Positions 7,368 to 15,265 of a stretch of DNA of 64,000 bases are shown in pieces. The first letter of the stretch is position 1, and each line of letters opens with the position of its first letter. The notes under the pieces were generated by a model, which saw only the letters and a list, made by a program, of their open reading frames with translations, made no database searches and was not told where the DNA came from. The position numbers were made by a program, and so were the translations under genes. The stretch is from positions 124,001 through 188,000 of the forward strand of contig NZ_BMUT01000006.1 of the NCBI RefSeq assembly GCF_014650335.1, given 5' to 3'. The DNA comes from Streptomyces hiroshimensis (lineage in GTDB: Bacteria; Actinomycetota; Actinomycetes; Streptomycetales; Streptomycetaceae).

Positions 7368-8644
7368 TGAGGCTCCAGGGGCAGGGGGATGCAGGCGGAG
7401 ACGACGGTGCCCTCGCCGGGCGCCGACTCGATGGTCAGGGAGCCGCCGAGCTGCCGCACCCGGGCCCGCATCGCGGGCAGCCCGTGGCCGCGCCCGCCGG
7501 CGGGGCCGGTCGGCGCGCCGGTCGGCCCGGCGGGTGCTGCGCCGGGTGGTGCGCCGGGCGTGAAGCCGCGCCCGTCGTCGGCGATGTCGAGAACGACCTG
7601 GTCGCCGAGATAGCTCAGAGTGAGGGCGGCCGTGGCGGCACCGGCGTGCTCGCGGACGTTCGCGAGGGCGCCCTGGGCGATACGGAGCAGCGCGGCCCGT
7701 ACCCCGTCGGGGAGCGGGACGGGCGCGCCGTCGACGTGGAACAGCACCGGCATCCCGGTCCCCTCGGCCGTGCCGGAGGCGGCCAGTGCCCGCAGGGCGT
7801 CCTCCAGCCGCGCGCCTCCGTCGAACTGCGGCGGCGCCAGGTCGTCGACGAACCGCCTGGTTTCGGCCAGGCCGCGCGCCGCGACGTCCGCGGCGGTCCG
7901 TACGTGCCGGCGGGCCGCCTCCGGGTCCGACTCCCAGGTGCGGTCCGCGGCCTGCAACAGCATCCGCTGGCTCGACAGGCCCTGGGCGAGGGTGTCGTGG
8001 ATCTCCATCGACAGCCGCTGCCGCTCGGCGAGGGCGCCTTCGCGCCGCTCGGTGGCCGCCAGCTCGCGGCGCGTGCGGACCAGGTCCTCGATCAGGGCGC
8101 GCTGCCGCTCCGTCTGCCGCTGCGTGTGGACGAAGACGGCCGTGGCGACGGCGGCCACGGCGGGCGGGGCGAGCACGAGCGTGGGGTCGAAGCCGTGGGA
8201 GAGCCGGAGCTGGGCCACGACGACCAGGCCGGTCAGGAACGTGACCAGGAGGAGAGCGGCGCGCGTGGGCAGCGTACGCAGGCCCGTATAGAGCAGCGGG
8301 ACCGAACACCAGGCGAAGCTCGGCGCGAGGACGACGAGCACGACCCAGGTCGCGACGACGGCCGCGAGCCAGGAGAGCCGGGTGTGCCGGGCGTGCCGGG
8401 GGCGTCGGGGGCGCGGACGGGTGACCGCCGGGCTCGGGACGCAAGGTCGACGGGTGAGCGCGGAGCCCAGGACGTAGAGCAGGGCGAGCAGCACGCTGAG
8501 GGCGACGATCCACGGCGTGCGGGGCTCGCCGGGGTGCCGGATGAGGAAGCGGGCGAAGGATGCGGAGAGGAGCAGGAAGAAGGCGGCGTGCATGACGAGG
8601 GCGAGGCGCCGCGCGCCGGGTTCGTCATCGTCAATGGGGGTCAC
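7364..8644 (-). CDS. senS: NarL-family sensor histidine kinase (probable SenS)
   Basis: The 426-residue kinase has about five N-terminal hydrophobic segments (near 14-35, 45-62, 90-112, 124-145 and 155-172) with no large extracellular domain. A HisKA_3 dimerisation helix follows with the phospho-acceptor His216 in MEIHDTLAQG, then an HATPase_c domain with N-box NVREHAG and G1 box DIADDGRGF. A Pro/Gly/Ala-rich linker interrupts the ATP lid. SenS of S. reticuli is reported to have five membrane spans and to respond to the extracellular haem-binding protein HbpS, whose likely homolog lies 159 bp away on the other strand. Confidence 0.78.
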   Translation of the reverse strand: MTPIDDDEPGARRLALVMHAAFFLLLSASFARFLIRHPGEPRTPWIVALSVLLALLYVLGSALTRRPCVPSPAVTRPRPRRPRHARHTRLSWLAAVVATWVVLVVLAPSFAWCSVPLLYTGLRTLPTRAALLLVTFLTGLVVVAQLRLSHGFDPTLVLAPPAVAAVATAVFVHTQRQTERQRALIEDLVRTRRELAATERREGALAERQRLSMEIHDTLAQGLSSQRMLLQAADRTWESDPEAARRHVRTAADVAARGLAETRRFVDDLAPPQFDGGARLEDALRALAASGTAEGTGMPVLFHVDGAPVPLPDGVRAALLRIAQGALANVREHAGAATAALTLSYLGDQVVLDIADDGRGFTPGAPPGAAPAGPTGAPTGPAGGRGHGLPAMRARVRQLGGSLTIESAPGEGTVVSACIPLPLEPQ

Positions 8645-8803
8645 CCCCTGTTCCTAACCCGTGCGGGGGGCCGCCGCATCAGCCGATCGGTTGACCCCGG
8701 GGACAGCCGGGACGTCGATCCCGGCGCCGGATCCGGCGCGAAGGATGGAGAGCGCAAGAAACCACCGGCTTGTTGAGCTGTTGACCTGTTGAGGAGCCGA
8801 AGA

Positions 8804-9391
8804 ATGAAGACTGCGTTCGGGAAGACTGTGCTGGGAAAGCCTGGGCTCGGGAAGTTCTCCGTCCGGACTCGTGTTCTCGTGGGCGCCGCAGCGGCGGGCG
8901 TCGTGGCGGCCGGTACGTTCGGGGCGGTCACGGCGACGGCCTCGCCCGCGGCGGAGCGCCAGGCTCCGGTGTCCGTGGCCGGCAACGGCGTGACCGAGTC
9001 GTCGCACCTGTCGGTGGACGCGGCGGCGCGCGCCGCCCAGGCCGCGCTGGCCGCGGCGAAGAAGGAGGGCCAGAAGGTCTCCGTCGCGGTGATCGACCGC
9101 AACGGCAACACGCTGGTGACGCTGCGCGGCGACGGCGCGGGCCCGCAGTCGTACGAGTCGGCCGTACGGAAGGGCTTCACGGCCGTCTCCTGGAACGCGC
9201 CCACCTCGGAGCTCGTCAAGCGCCTCCAGAGCACCCCGAACCTCAAGGACATCCCCGGCACCCTGTTCCTGCCCGGCGGCACGCCGGTCCAGGTCAAGGG
9301 CGCGCCGGTGGCCGGCATCGGCGTCGCGGGCGCACCGAGCGGCGACCTGGACGAGAAGTTCGCCAAGGCGGGCGCGGCGGCGCTCGGCTAG
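8804..9391 (+). CDS. hbpS: Secreted haem-binding-like protein (HbpS/GlcG family)
   Basis: This 195-residue protein starts at ATG 8804, with GAGGAG 7 nt upstream. A twin-region signal peptide (Lys/Arg-rich start, then a hydrophobic VGAAAAGVVAAGTFGAVTA core, cut near ATAS) precedes one GlcG/HbpS domain with the typical SVAVIDRNGNTLVTLRGD strand-helix pattern and a GGxPVQ/GIGVAGAP end. In S. reticuli HbpS binds haem outside the cell and acts on SenS as an accessory redox sensor. Divergent placement next to a matching two-component pair supports that role. Haem ligands were not verified. Confidence 0.78.
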   Translation: MKTAFGKTVLGKPGLGKFSVRTRVLVGAAAAGVVAAGTFGAVTATASPAAERQAPVSVAGNGVTESSHLSVDAAARAAQAALAAAKKEGQKVSVAVIDRNGNTLVTLRGDGAGPQSYESAVRKGFTAVSWNAPTSELVKRLQSTPNLKDIPGTLFLPGGTPVQVKGAPVAGIGVAGAPSGDLDEKFAKAGAAALG

Positions 9392-9444
9392 CCTGCGAGG
9401 CCAGAGGCCGGCGAGGGGTGCGGCCGGACGGGGGAGGGGGACGC

Positions 9445-10062
9445 GTGGGGCACGCGGAACGCGCAGGGCGCGCAGGGTGCACGGAACCGACGGGGCGCCT
9501 GCGGATCGTCACGATGGCGGAGCCGGAGATCCCGCCGGAGCTGCGCGCCCAGGTCGAGGCCCTGCAGGAGCAGGCCTGGCCCGGCGGCGGCCCCCACGAC
9601 CCGGCCCTGCTGCCCGTGGCCGTGATCCTCGTCGCCCCGGACGGCGGCGTACGGGCCGCGCTCGACATCCTGTCGAAGGAGATCACCCACGGGGGCCGGA
9701 GCTACCGGGCCTCCGGCCTCAGCGCGGTCGTCACGGACACGGCACACCGCGGCAAGGGATACGGGCGGCAGCTGGTGGCCGCCGCCCGTGAGCTGATCGC
9801 CGCGAGCGGCGCCGACGTGGGACTGTTCACGTGCGACCGCCCGCTGCAGGGGTTCTACGAAAGCGCCGGATGGGCCGCCCTGCCCGGCACCGTCCTGATC
9901 GGCGGCACCCCGCAGGACCCGTTCCCCAGCGACTCGCCCGGCTTCGACAAGGTCACCATGGCCGCGTTCTTCACGGCACGGGCACGCGCGGGTGCGGGTG
10001 CGGGTGCCTTCGAAGAGAGCCGCATCGGGCTCTACCCGGGCGAGATCGACCGCTTGTGGTGA
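9445..10062 (+). CDS. GNAT-family N-acetyltransferase
   Basis: The 205-residue product has the GNAT acetyl-CoA motif HRGKGYGRQL in motif A, followed by the helix and the ESAGWAALPG segment typical of motif B. The GTG at 9445 is preferred because GGAGG lies 7 nt upstream; an internal ATG at codon 24 is possible. A Gly/Ala run (RARAGAGAGAF) near the C-terminus looks like a linker. No signal peptide. The acetyl acceptor is unknown. Confidence 0.8.
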   Translation: MGHAERAGRAGCTEPTGRLRIVTMAEPEIPPELRAQVEALQEQAWPGGGPHDPALLPVAVILVAPDGGVRAALDILSKEITHGGRSYRASGLSAVVTDTAHRGKGYGRQLVAAARELIAASGADVGLFTCDRPLQGFYESAGWAALPGTVLIGGTPQDPFPSDSPGFDKVTMAAFFTARARAGAGAGAFEESRIGLYPGEIDRLW

Positions 10063-10076
10063 TCAGGCGGATGTGA

Positions 10077-10274
10077 TCAGGTCGGCGGCCGGTCCTCGGG
10101 CCGCTGCTCCTGCGACCCCAGCTGCTCGTTGAGCTTCTGCTGGGCGGTGTCGACCTGGCTCTGGTACTTGTTCTGGGTCTTGGCGTCGAACGCGTCGCCC
10201 GCCTTCTCGACACCCTGCCGAGCGGTGTCCTCATGGCCCTTGAGCAGACCTTTGAGCTTGTCGAGCATGGACAT
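10077..10274 (-). CDS. MT0933-like antitoxin family small protein
   Basis: This 65-residue, highly charged helical protein (MSMLDKLKGLLKGHEDTARQ opening, GVEKAGDAFD centre) resembles the MT0933/Rv0909 antitoxin family, which in Streptomyces usually occurs as solitary stress-related or abundant small proteins. GAGGAGG sits 7 nt before ATG 10274. No partner toxin is visible on either side, so a toxin-antitoxin function is not implied. The gene converges on the acetyltransferase gene with 14 bp between stops. Confidence 0.75.
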   Translation of the reverse strand: MSMLDKLKGLLKGHEDTARQGVEKAGDAFDAKTQNKYQSQVDTAQQKLNEQLGSQEQRPEDRPPT

Positions 10275-10427
10275 GGCCGTCCTCCTCACGGAACGCTGAC
10301 GGAACCAGCATCTCCGTAATCCACCCGGCCCGCATCCTCGCCGGGCCGCGCGGCGGGCGGCGCGCGGAGGCCACCGGACGGCGCACGGTGCTGCGGCCCG
10401 CCGGTGCCGTGCCCCCTCGGCCTCCGC

Positions 10428-10532
10428 TCAGCCCGTGCTGGTGTATCCGCAGCTCCAGCACTTGTACACACCGTTGCCCATCTGCTGCATCATGTTCTGG
10501 CAGTTGGGGCAGGCCAGCGCCAGGTGTTTCAG
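10428..10532 (-). CDS. 34-codon zinc-ribbon mini-gene with apparent CTG start or -1 frameshift
   Basis: This reading frame encodes CPNCQNMM followed by KCWSCGYT, a textbook CxxC...CxxC zinc ribbon, and ends at 10430. There is no ATG, GTG or TTG between the previous gene and the first Cys; the two ATG codons lie after the first CxxC. The only fitting starts are CTG at 10532, which overlaps the TGA of the upstream zinc-ribbon gene as CTGA, or entry by a -1 shift from that gene. The motif quality makes it very likely that this DNA is translated, but how is unclear. Confidence 0.5.
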   Translation of the reverse strand: MKHLALACPNCQNMMQQMGNGVYKCWSCGYTSTG

Positions 10533-10729
10533 GGGGCCGCGGCGCCCAGCCCCTTCGGGCACGCGGGGCAGACGCCCCGCACGATCACCGGCGACGTGGC
10601 GTCGCCGGGGCTCTCCGCCACGACGATCACCCGCAGCGGGCGCCCGCATTCCGGGCAGAGCTCGGGCTCGCGGTCCCGGTCGCCGATCGCTGCGGCAAGA
10701 ATGCGTTCGAGTGAATCGCCGTCGTCCAT
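10529..10729 (-). CDS. Small zinc-ribbon protein
   Basis: This 66-residue protein starts at ATG 10729 (MDDGDSLERILAAAIG). It carries LCPECGRPLRV near the middle and VCPACPKG near the end; the second pair reads CxxCP, so the four cysteines could hold one zinc. It is acidic at the N-terminus and lacks a signal. Its stop codon overlaps the next zinc-ribbon frame by three bases in the -1 phase, so the two may act as one fused product or as a coupled pair. Confidence 0.6.
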   Translation of the reverse strand: MDDGDSLERILAAAIGDRDREPELCPECGRPLRVIVVAESPGDATSPVIVRGVCPACPKGLGAAAP

Positions 10730-10874
10730 GGTGCGTGTGTCCTGTCTCCACGGGTTCCCCTCCTTGGGTACTACGTACCCGCCCCGGTGAACCCCAACTC
10801 CGCTGCTCAGCAGCTGGTTACGGAGTGTGCGCAACCGGTCGGCCGTGTGGTATGGCGGGCCGCTCTCCTGGGTT

Positions 10875-11072
10875 CTACCCACATTGAGGGGACTGCCAGC
10901 CGCCCGTCTGGTGCGCGGTACGCCAGTGGCGCCGGAGGAGAACGAGCGCGTCCACGGCGGCGGAACGATCGCCGCGGAGCTCGGCCTGATGCCGCTCGCG
11001 GTTGAGCCGCGTGCAGTGATCGCAAGCGCTGGCCGCTGCGCGGGGCACGGGGGTGGTGTTCGTTTCCGTCAC
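10875..11072 (-). CDS. Small Cys-containing hypothetical protein
   Basis: This 65-residue product begins at GTG 11072, with a GAGAGGGA stretch about 9 nt upstream. It contains CDHCTRLN, then a charged helix with RGDRSAAVDALVLLRRHWRTAH. Short proteins of this layout often lie next to XRE/DUF5753 regulators in Streptomyces, and here the regulator gene is divergent, 116 bp away. No function is known to me. Confidence 0.5.
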   Translation of the reverse strand: MTETNTTPVPRAAASACDHCTRLNRERHQAELRGDRSAAVDALVLLRRHWRTAHQTGGWQSPQCG

Positions 11073-11171
11073 TACGGGTCCCTCTCGTATCGCCTCTTAC
11101 TGACTGTGCGGATAGCTTCGCGTGGCGGGGCTAGGCTCAGAAGGGGGTGAAGCCCTACAACAAGCAGGTAA

Positions 11172-11195
11172 AGCAAGGGAGTTAACCTGTGGCCA
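11172..11195 (+). promoter_or_regulatory. Translation-start block shared with gene at 3914
   Basis: A 24-bp exact match covers AGCAAGGGAGTTAACC plus TGTGGCCA, i.e. the ribosome-binding site, the GTG start and the next codon. The other copy is on the minus strand at 3908-3931, at the start of an ABC ATPase gene. Similarity extends 7 bp further with one mismatch. Confidence 0.8.
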
Positions 11196-12034
11196 GGGGT
11201 GAGGGGTCGGGGAAGTTCGTGAGCCAGTCGAAGTTCGGCTGGGGGTTCTTCGGAACGGAGCTGAGGCGGCGCCGCGAGGCGGCGGAGCTGACGCAGCAGG
11301 AACTGGGCAGGCGGGTGTTCTGCTCGGGCGCGTACATCGGCCAGTTCGAGACGGGCATCCGTAAGCCGCAGCCGGACATCGCGGCACGGATCGATGCGGA
11401 GCTGGGGACCGACGGCTACTTCGCCCGTATGTGCGAGGAGCTGATCAACAACTCGCCCTACGCCAGTTGCTTTGTTGAGGCGGCGTACCTTGAGGGCCTG
11501 GCGGTCACCATCCGGGAGTACGCGCCAACGTTCATGCCGGGGGTCTTGCAGACGGCGGCTTACGCCCGTGCGGTCTTTCTAGGATTCCACCCCTTCGTAC
11601 AGGAGGACGCGCTCAAGTCGTGGGTGGATGCGCGTCTGGAACGGGCGCGAATCCTCGACCGCTCAACAGATCCGTTGTTCTGGGCGGTTCTCGACGAAGG
11701 TGTGATCCGGCGGCGGGTCGGCGGGACTGCCGTGATGCACGAGCAGCTGATGCACGTGATCTCGCTGGTCAGGAAGCGCCGGATCGGCGTGCAAGTGCTG
11801 CCCTACGAGGCGGGCGTTCCGGCTCTCGGCGGAATGGTCTCTTTCATGACCTTCGATGATTCGCCACCGGTCGTGTACGAGGAGGGCCACCAGTCCGGCA
11901 GTCTCTTGGACGACCCGGTACGAGTGGCTCAAAGCGAGCGTTCCTATGGTCTGGTCAGGTCGGCTGCACTGTCACCAGAAGCATCCTTGTTCCTGATCGA
12001 ATCGGCAGCACGGGAGTACGCAGATGACCACTAG
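11189..12034 (+). CDS. XRE-family regulator with DUF5753 domain
   Basis: The 281-residue protein has an N-terminal helix-turn-helix (about 20-80; LRRRREAAELTQQELGRRV, then a CSGAYIGQFETG recognition region) and a DUF5753 domain (about 105-275) with the usual FMPGVLQTAAYARAV motif and a central Glu/Arg-rich stretch. This is the WhiJ/Scr1-like class found in dozens of copies per Streptomyces genome, normally paired with a DUF397 partner that modulates DNA binding. Here DUF397 follows with an 11-bp overlap. The start is GTG 11189 with a GGGAG ribosome-binding site inside the shared start block. Confidence 0.88.
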   Translation: MARGEGSGKFVSQSKFGWGFFGTELRRRREAAELTQQELGRRVFCSGAYIGQFETGIRKPQPDIAARIDAELGTDGYFARMCEELINNSPYASCFVEAAYLEGLAVTIREYAPTFMPGVLQTAAYARAVFLGFHPFVQEDALKSWVDARLERARILDRSTDPLFWAVLDEGVIRRRVGGTAVMHEQLMHVISLVRKRRIGVQVLPYEAGVPALGGMVSFMTFDDSPPVVYEEGHQSGSLLDDPVRVAQSERSYGLVRSAALSPEASLFLIESAAREYADDH

Positions 12035-12242
12035 CCACAACCTGGATGCGGCAGCATGGCGGAAGAGCAGTCACAGCGGAGGAGGTGGGGAGGGAGCCGG
12101 GGGCAACAGCTGCTTGGAAGTCGCCGACGATATACCCGGCGTGGTCCCGGTCAGGGACTCCAAGGCCCAGGGACCCCACGGCCCGGTGGTCGTCTTCCCG
12201 GCCGCCGCCTGGAGCGCATTCATCAACCGCCTGAAGGCGTAA
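12024..12242 (+). CDS. DUF397 partner protein
   Basis: The 72-residue protein has the DUF397 hallmarks: AAWRKSSHSG, a Gly-rich loop, CLEVADD, VPVRDSKAQG and VVVFPAAAWSAFI. In known WhiJ/Scr-like modules the DUF397 protein antagonises or assists the XRE partner during development or antibiotic control. Its start lies inside the regulator gene (11-bp overlap), implying coupled translation. Its 3' end overlaps the convergent DUF523 gene by 20 bp. Confidence 0.9.
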   Translation: MTTSHNLDAAAWRKSSHSGGGGEGAGGNSCLEVADDIPGVVPVRDSKAQGPHGPVVVFPAAAWSAFINRLKA

Positions 12243-12687
12243 TCCCGGGCGCGGGCCGTACCCGGATCCCGTTCCGCTCGAACAGCGCCGCCGTTACGCC
12301 GTCCCCCGGCACCAGTGCGCCGCTGAACGACCCGTCGTACACCACACCCCGCCCGCACGAGGGGCTGCGCGGCATCAGCAGGGCCTCCGTGCAGCCGGCG
12401 TGCCGGGCAGCGGCAAGTGCGCGCTGTGCGCCGTCCACGAACTCCGCGGTCACATCGCGCCCGGTGTCCTCGATGACCCGCGCCGTCCCGTCGAGCACGT
12501 CATGCCCGTCGCCGCCGACCAGCTCGGCGGGGCGCCGCGGAGTGGCGAGCCCGCCCGCGACTTCCGGGCAGAAGGGCACCACATCACGGCCGTCGACAGC
12601 AGCCGCGATCTCCGGCGATGCTTTGTGCTGCCCGTCGAACCGGCACGGCACCCCACGCAGACATGCGCTGACCAGGATTGGCGTCAT
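12223..12687 (-). CDS. DUF523 / TudS-like desulfidase family protein
   Basis: The 154-residue protein matches DUF523, a family that includes the [4Fe-4S] 2-thiouracil desulfidase TudS. Conserved cysteines are visible at 9 (SACLRG), 40 (PFCPE) and 111 (SPSCGRG), spaced as expected for three-Cys cluster binding with a free iron site. The fourth iron in such enzymes binds sulfur from a thiolated substrate. Length fits the family (about 140-160). No signal or membrane segment. The physiological substrate is not deducible here. Confidence 0.82.
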   Translation of the reverse strand: MTPILVSACLRGVPCRFDGQHKASPEIAAAVDGRDVVPFCPEVAGGLATPRRPAELVGGDGHDVLDGTARVIEDTGRDVTAEFVDGAQRALAAARHAGCTEALLMPRSPSCGRGVVYDGSFSGALVPGDGVTAALFERNGIRVRPAPGITPSGG

Positions 12688-12744
12688 ACCGCCAGTCTGG
12701 GGTGCGGGTCAGGGCAGGCCGGCAGCGGGGGGCTGAGGTGAAGA

Positions 12745-12769
12745 GGGCCACCCCTGCCCGGGGTGGCCC
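12745..12769 (-). terminator. Terminator after terD
   Basis: A 10-bp perfect stem (12745-12754 with 12760-12769) and a 5-nt loop lie 17-41 bp past the terD stop codon and between convergent or tandem 3' ends. Confidence 0.75.
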
Positions 12770-12785
12770 CTTCTGTGCGTCAGTC

Positions 12786-13361
12786 TCAGACGTTGACGCC
12801 GAAGTCCTGCGCGATGCCCTGCAGGCCCGACGCGTAGCCCTGGCCGACCGCGCGGAACTTCCAGTCCGCGCCGTTGCGGTAGAGCTCGCCGAAGACCATG
12901 GCGGTCTCCGTGGCGGCGTCCTCGCTGAGGTCGTAGCGGGCGATCTCGGCGCCGCCGGCCTGGTTGACGATGCGGATGTAGGCGTTGCGGACCTGGCCGA
13001 AGTTCTGGCTGCGGGCCACCGCGTCGTAGATGGAGACCGGGAAGACGATCTTGTCGACGTCGGCCGGCAGGGCGGCGAGGTTGACGTTGATCGACTCGTC
13101 GTCGCCCTCGCCCTGGCCGGTGGTGTTGTCACCGGTGTGGACGATCGACTGGTCCGGCGTGGACTTGTTGTTGAAGAAGACGAAGTGGGCGTCGGAGTAG
13201 ACCTTGCCCGTGGGGTTCACGGCGATCGCGCTCGCGTCGAGGTCGAAGTCCGTGCCGGTGGTGGTGCGGACGTCCCAGCCGAGGCCGACCGTGACGGCCG
13301 TCAGGCCCGGGGCCTCCTTGGTGAGGGAGACGTTGCCGCCCTTGGACAGGCTTACAGCCAT
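12786..13361 (-). CDS. terD: TerD-family tellurium/stress protein
   Basis: The 191-residue protein aligns by eye end-to-end with TerD: MAVSLSKGGNVSLTKEAPGL opening, GWDVR, DFDLDASA, then GDNTTGQGEGDDES, an acidic calcium-binding loop, and an INVNLAALP strand. TerD proteins bind calcium and are linked to tellurite resistance, envelope stress and Streptomyces differentiation. Streptomyces carries many paralogs, so the exact one cannot be fixed. It is monocistronic with a terminator behind it. Confidence 0.92.
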   Translation of the reverse strand: MAVSLSKGGNVSLTKEAPGLTAVTVGLGWDVRTTTGTDFDLDASAIAVNPTGKVYSDAHFVFFNNKSTPDQSIVHTGDNTTGQGEGDDESINVNLAALPADVDKIVFPVSIYDAVARSQNFGQVRNAYIRIVNQAGGAEIARYDLSEDAATETAMVFGELYRNGADWKFRAVGQGYASGLQGIAQDFGVNV

Positions 13362-13598
13362 GGGAATTGTCCCTTTCTGGTCAGGTCTGCGTCGGATCTG
13401 CAGCGCACCGCGGCACGCGGGTCACCGTCACCCTTGTTAACGCCGACCAGGGGGCCCCGGGTTCCAGCACCCTTTACCTTCTTTGCCAATCCCTGACGCG
13501 GGCTCCGGTCACCGGCTCCGCCGACCGCCTTCGTCACCGGCTCCGGTCCTGGCGCAAAACGGCGTGACGTGTACCCGTCTACGCGAGATCATGGGTGC

Positions 13599-14027
13599 AT
13601 GTCCGGCCCCTACGTCATCCGCGGTTCGGTCTCCCTGCCGGAGGCCGAGCTCCAGTGGCGTTTCTCCCGTTCCTCCGGCCCCGGCGGCCAGCACGTCAAC
13701 ACCAGCGACAGCCAGGTCGAGCTGCGCTTCGACCTCGCCCGCACCGAAGCGCTGCCCGAGGTCTGGAAGGAGCGCGCCCTGGCCAAGCTCGCCGGGCGGC
13801 TCGTCGGCGGCGTCGTGGTCGTGCGCGCCTCGGAGCACCGCTCGCAGTGGCGCAACCGCGAGACCGCCGCCGTCCGGCTCGCCTCGCTGCTCGCCGAGGC
13901 GAGCGCCCCGCCGCCCCGCCCGCGCCGCGCCACGAAGATCCCGCGCGGCATCAACGAGCGGCGCCTGCGGCAGAAGAAGCAGCGCGCCGAGACCAAGCGC
14001 GGCCGCACCGGGAAGGACTGGGGTTAG
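13599..14027 (+). CDS. arfB: Ribosome-rescue peptidyl-tRNA hydrolase ArfB
   Basis: The 142-residue class-I release-factor-like protein has the GGQ catalytic loop in SSGPGGQHVN (about 34-43) and a basic tail (INERRLRQKKQRAETKRGRTGK) that in ArfB/YaeJ enters the empty mRNA channel of stalled ribosomes. There is no codon-recognition domain and the length matches ArfB (about 140). ATG 13599 was chosen over an upstream in-frame start because MSGPYVIRGSV is the usual N-terminus. It frees stalled ribosomes by hydrolysing peptidyl-tRNA in the cytoplasm. Confidence 0.9.
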   Translation: MSGPYVIRGSVSLPEAELQWRFSRSSGPGGQHVNTSDSQVELRFDLARTEALPEVWKERALAKLAGRLVGGVVVVRASEHRSQWRNRETAAVRLASLLAEASAPPPRPRRATKIPRGINERRLRQKKQRAETKRGRTGKDWG

Positions 14028-14043
14028 GCACGGAAGGCGGCGC

Positions 14044-14610
14044 CTACGGGTGGTACAGGGCCTTGGCCCGCGCCGCGTCGGCAGGCCCGTCCTCCCCGAG
14101 GTGCAGGAAGTAGCGCACCTGCCACGCCTGAGTGCTGCCCGCCTGACGGCTGGTCGTGGTCGCCCACGGCGGATAGACGCGGAACCCCCGCTTCCCGCCG
14201 ACGCCTCCCCGGGACACGATGCCGCGCTCGCACAGCACCTCCCGCGGGAACACGAACTGTCCGAACCTGCCGCTCTCTCCGGAGCCGCCGTCGTCACGGC
14301 TGCTGATGACGAAGAGGTCGACCCCGTCGTCGGCGTCGAAAGGCCGGATCGGGCCCTCTGCGGACCGCTGCCACACGGTGACGAACTGGCCGGCCTTCGT
14401 CGGGGTGGTCTTGCCCACGCGGAAGGCGACCGACAACCCGTCGAGCGTGAAGCGGTGAGCCGCGTACTCGGCGCTCTCCTGCTCGGGCACCGGCTGTGAG
14501 CAGGCGAAACCACCTGTGTCGTACACCAGTGTCTTCGCCGCCAGCAGGTCGCCGTGGAGGTCGCCGTGCAGGTCGCCATGGACTCCTGCCCACGGCTGAT
14601 TCGTCACCAT
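14044..14610 (-). CDS. MepB-family protein
   Basis: The 188-residue soluble protein resembles MepB of the staphylococcal mepRAB locus: an AHRFTLDG...FRVGKTTPTKAGQFVTVW block, DGVDLFVIS, and FGQFVFPREVLCERGIVS, ending in KRGFRVYPPW. The family is widespread and of unknown biochemical role. The start region carries a GDLH tandem repeat (HGDLHGDLHGDL) encoded by three near-identical 12-bp units. No mepR or mepA neighbour is present. Confidence 0.8.
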   Translation of the reverse strand: MVTNQPWAGVHGDLHGDLHGDLLAAKTLVYDTGGFACSQPVPEQESAEYAAHRFTLDGLSVAFRVGKTTPTKAGQFVTVWQRSAEGPIRPFDADDGVDLFVISSRDDGGSGESGRFGQFVFPREVLCERGIVSRGGVGGKRGFRVYPPWATTTSRQAGSTQAWQVRYFLHLGEDGPADAARAKALYHP

Positions 14611-14677
14611 TCCCTCATCCTGCCATCGCGGCCCGCCGCGCCCTCCCGGGCGATCCCGCCCGGGCGGCCGCGCCCCC

Positions 14678-15265
14678 TCACCCCAGCTGCCGGTACTTCC
14701 CCTTGAAGTACGTCAGCGGGCCGCTCTCCGTGCTCGGCGCCGTCGCCGTGAGCACCCTGCCGATCACCAGCGTGTGGTCCCCGGCCGTCACCCGCTGCTC
14801 CGTGCGGCACTCCAGCGTCGACAGAGCCCCCCGTACGAGGGGAGCGCCCGTCGCCGTCCCCGAGGCGTAGGGGATGTCCTCGAAGAGCAGCCGGTCGCTG
14901 ATCCTGCCCTTCATCGCGAACCGTCCGGCGATGTGCCGCTGGCTCTCGGAGAGGACGGACACCGCCCACAGCGGCTGCCGCTCCAGGAGGTCGTCCATCC
15001 GTGAATCGTTGCGAACGCTCACCATGACGAGCGGCGGGTCGAGCGAGACGGACAGGAAGGCGGTCGCCGTCATTCCGACGTCCTCGCCGCGCGGGCCGTG
15101 CTCCGCGTCGTGCGCGGTCACCAGCACCACGCCGGCGGCGAGGCGGGCGAGGGCGGCACGGAACTCATCGGCGCTCACCCCTTCAGAATGGGCTATGGCG
15201 GTCTCGTGGGGCTGGGTCGTCTGCAACACGCTGTGCACGCTAGCCCGCCCGTAGCGCCCTCGCAT
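14678..15265 (-). CDS. Flavin reductase family protein
   Basis: The 195-residue protein fits the FMN-binding split-barrel flavin reductase family: FRAALARLAAGVVLVTA, MTATAFLSVSLDPPLVMVSV, then FAMKGRISDRLLFEDIPY and TLVIGRV. Such enzymes reduce FMN or FAD with NAD(P)H and often supply a monooxygenase, none of which is adjacent. The first about 25 residues are hydrophilic. It is divergent from cdgB across a 304-bp region. Confidence 0.85.
   Translation of the reverse strand: MRGRYGRASVHSVLQTTQPHETAIAHSEGVSADEFRAALARLAAGVVLVTAHDAEHGPRGEDVGMTATAFLSVSLDPPLVMVSVRNDSRMDDLLERQPLWAVSVLSESQRHIAGRFAMKGRISDRLLFEDIPYASGTATGAPLVRGALSTLECRTEQRVTAGDHTLVIGRVLTATAPSTESGPLTYFKGKYRQLG

Noticed and set aside
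10077..10274. Toxin-antitoxin locus
   Set aside because: Only the antitoxin-family protein is present; neighbours are a GNAT-fold protein and zinc ribbons on separate signals.
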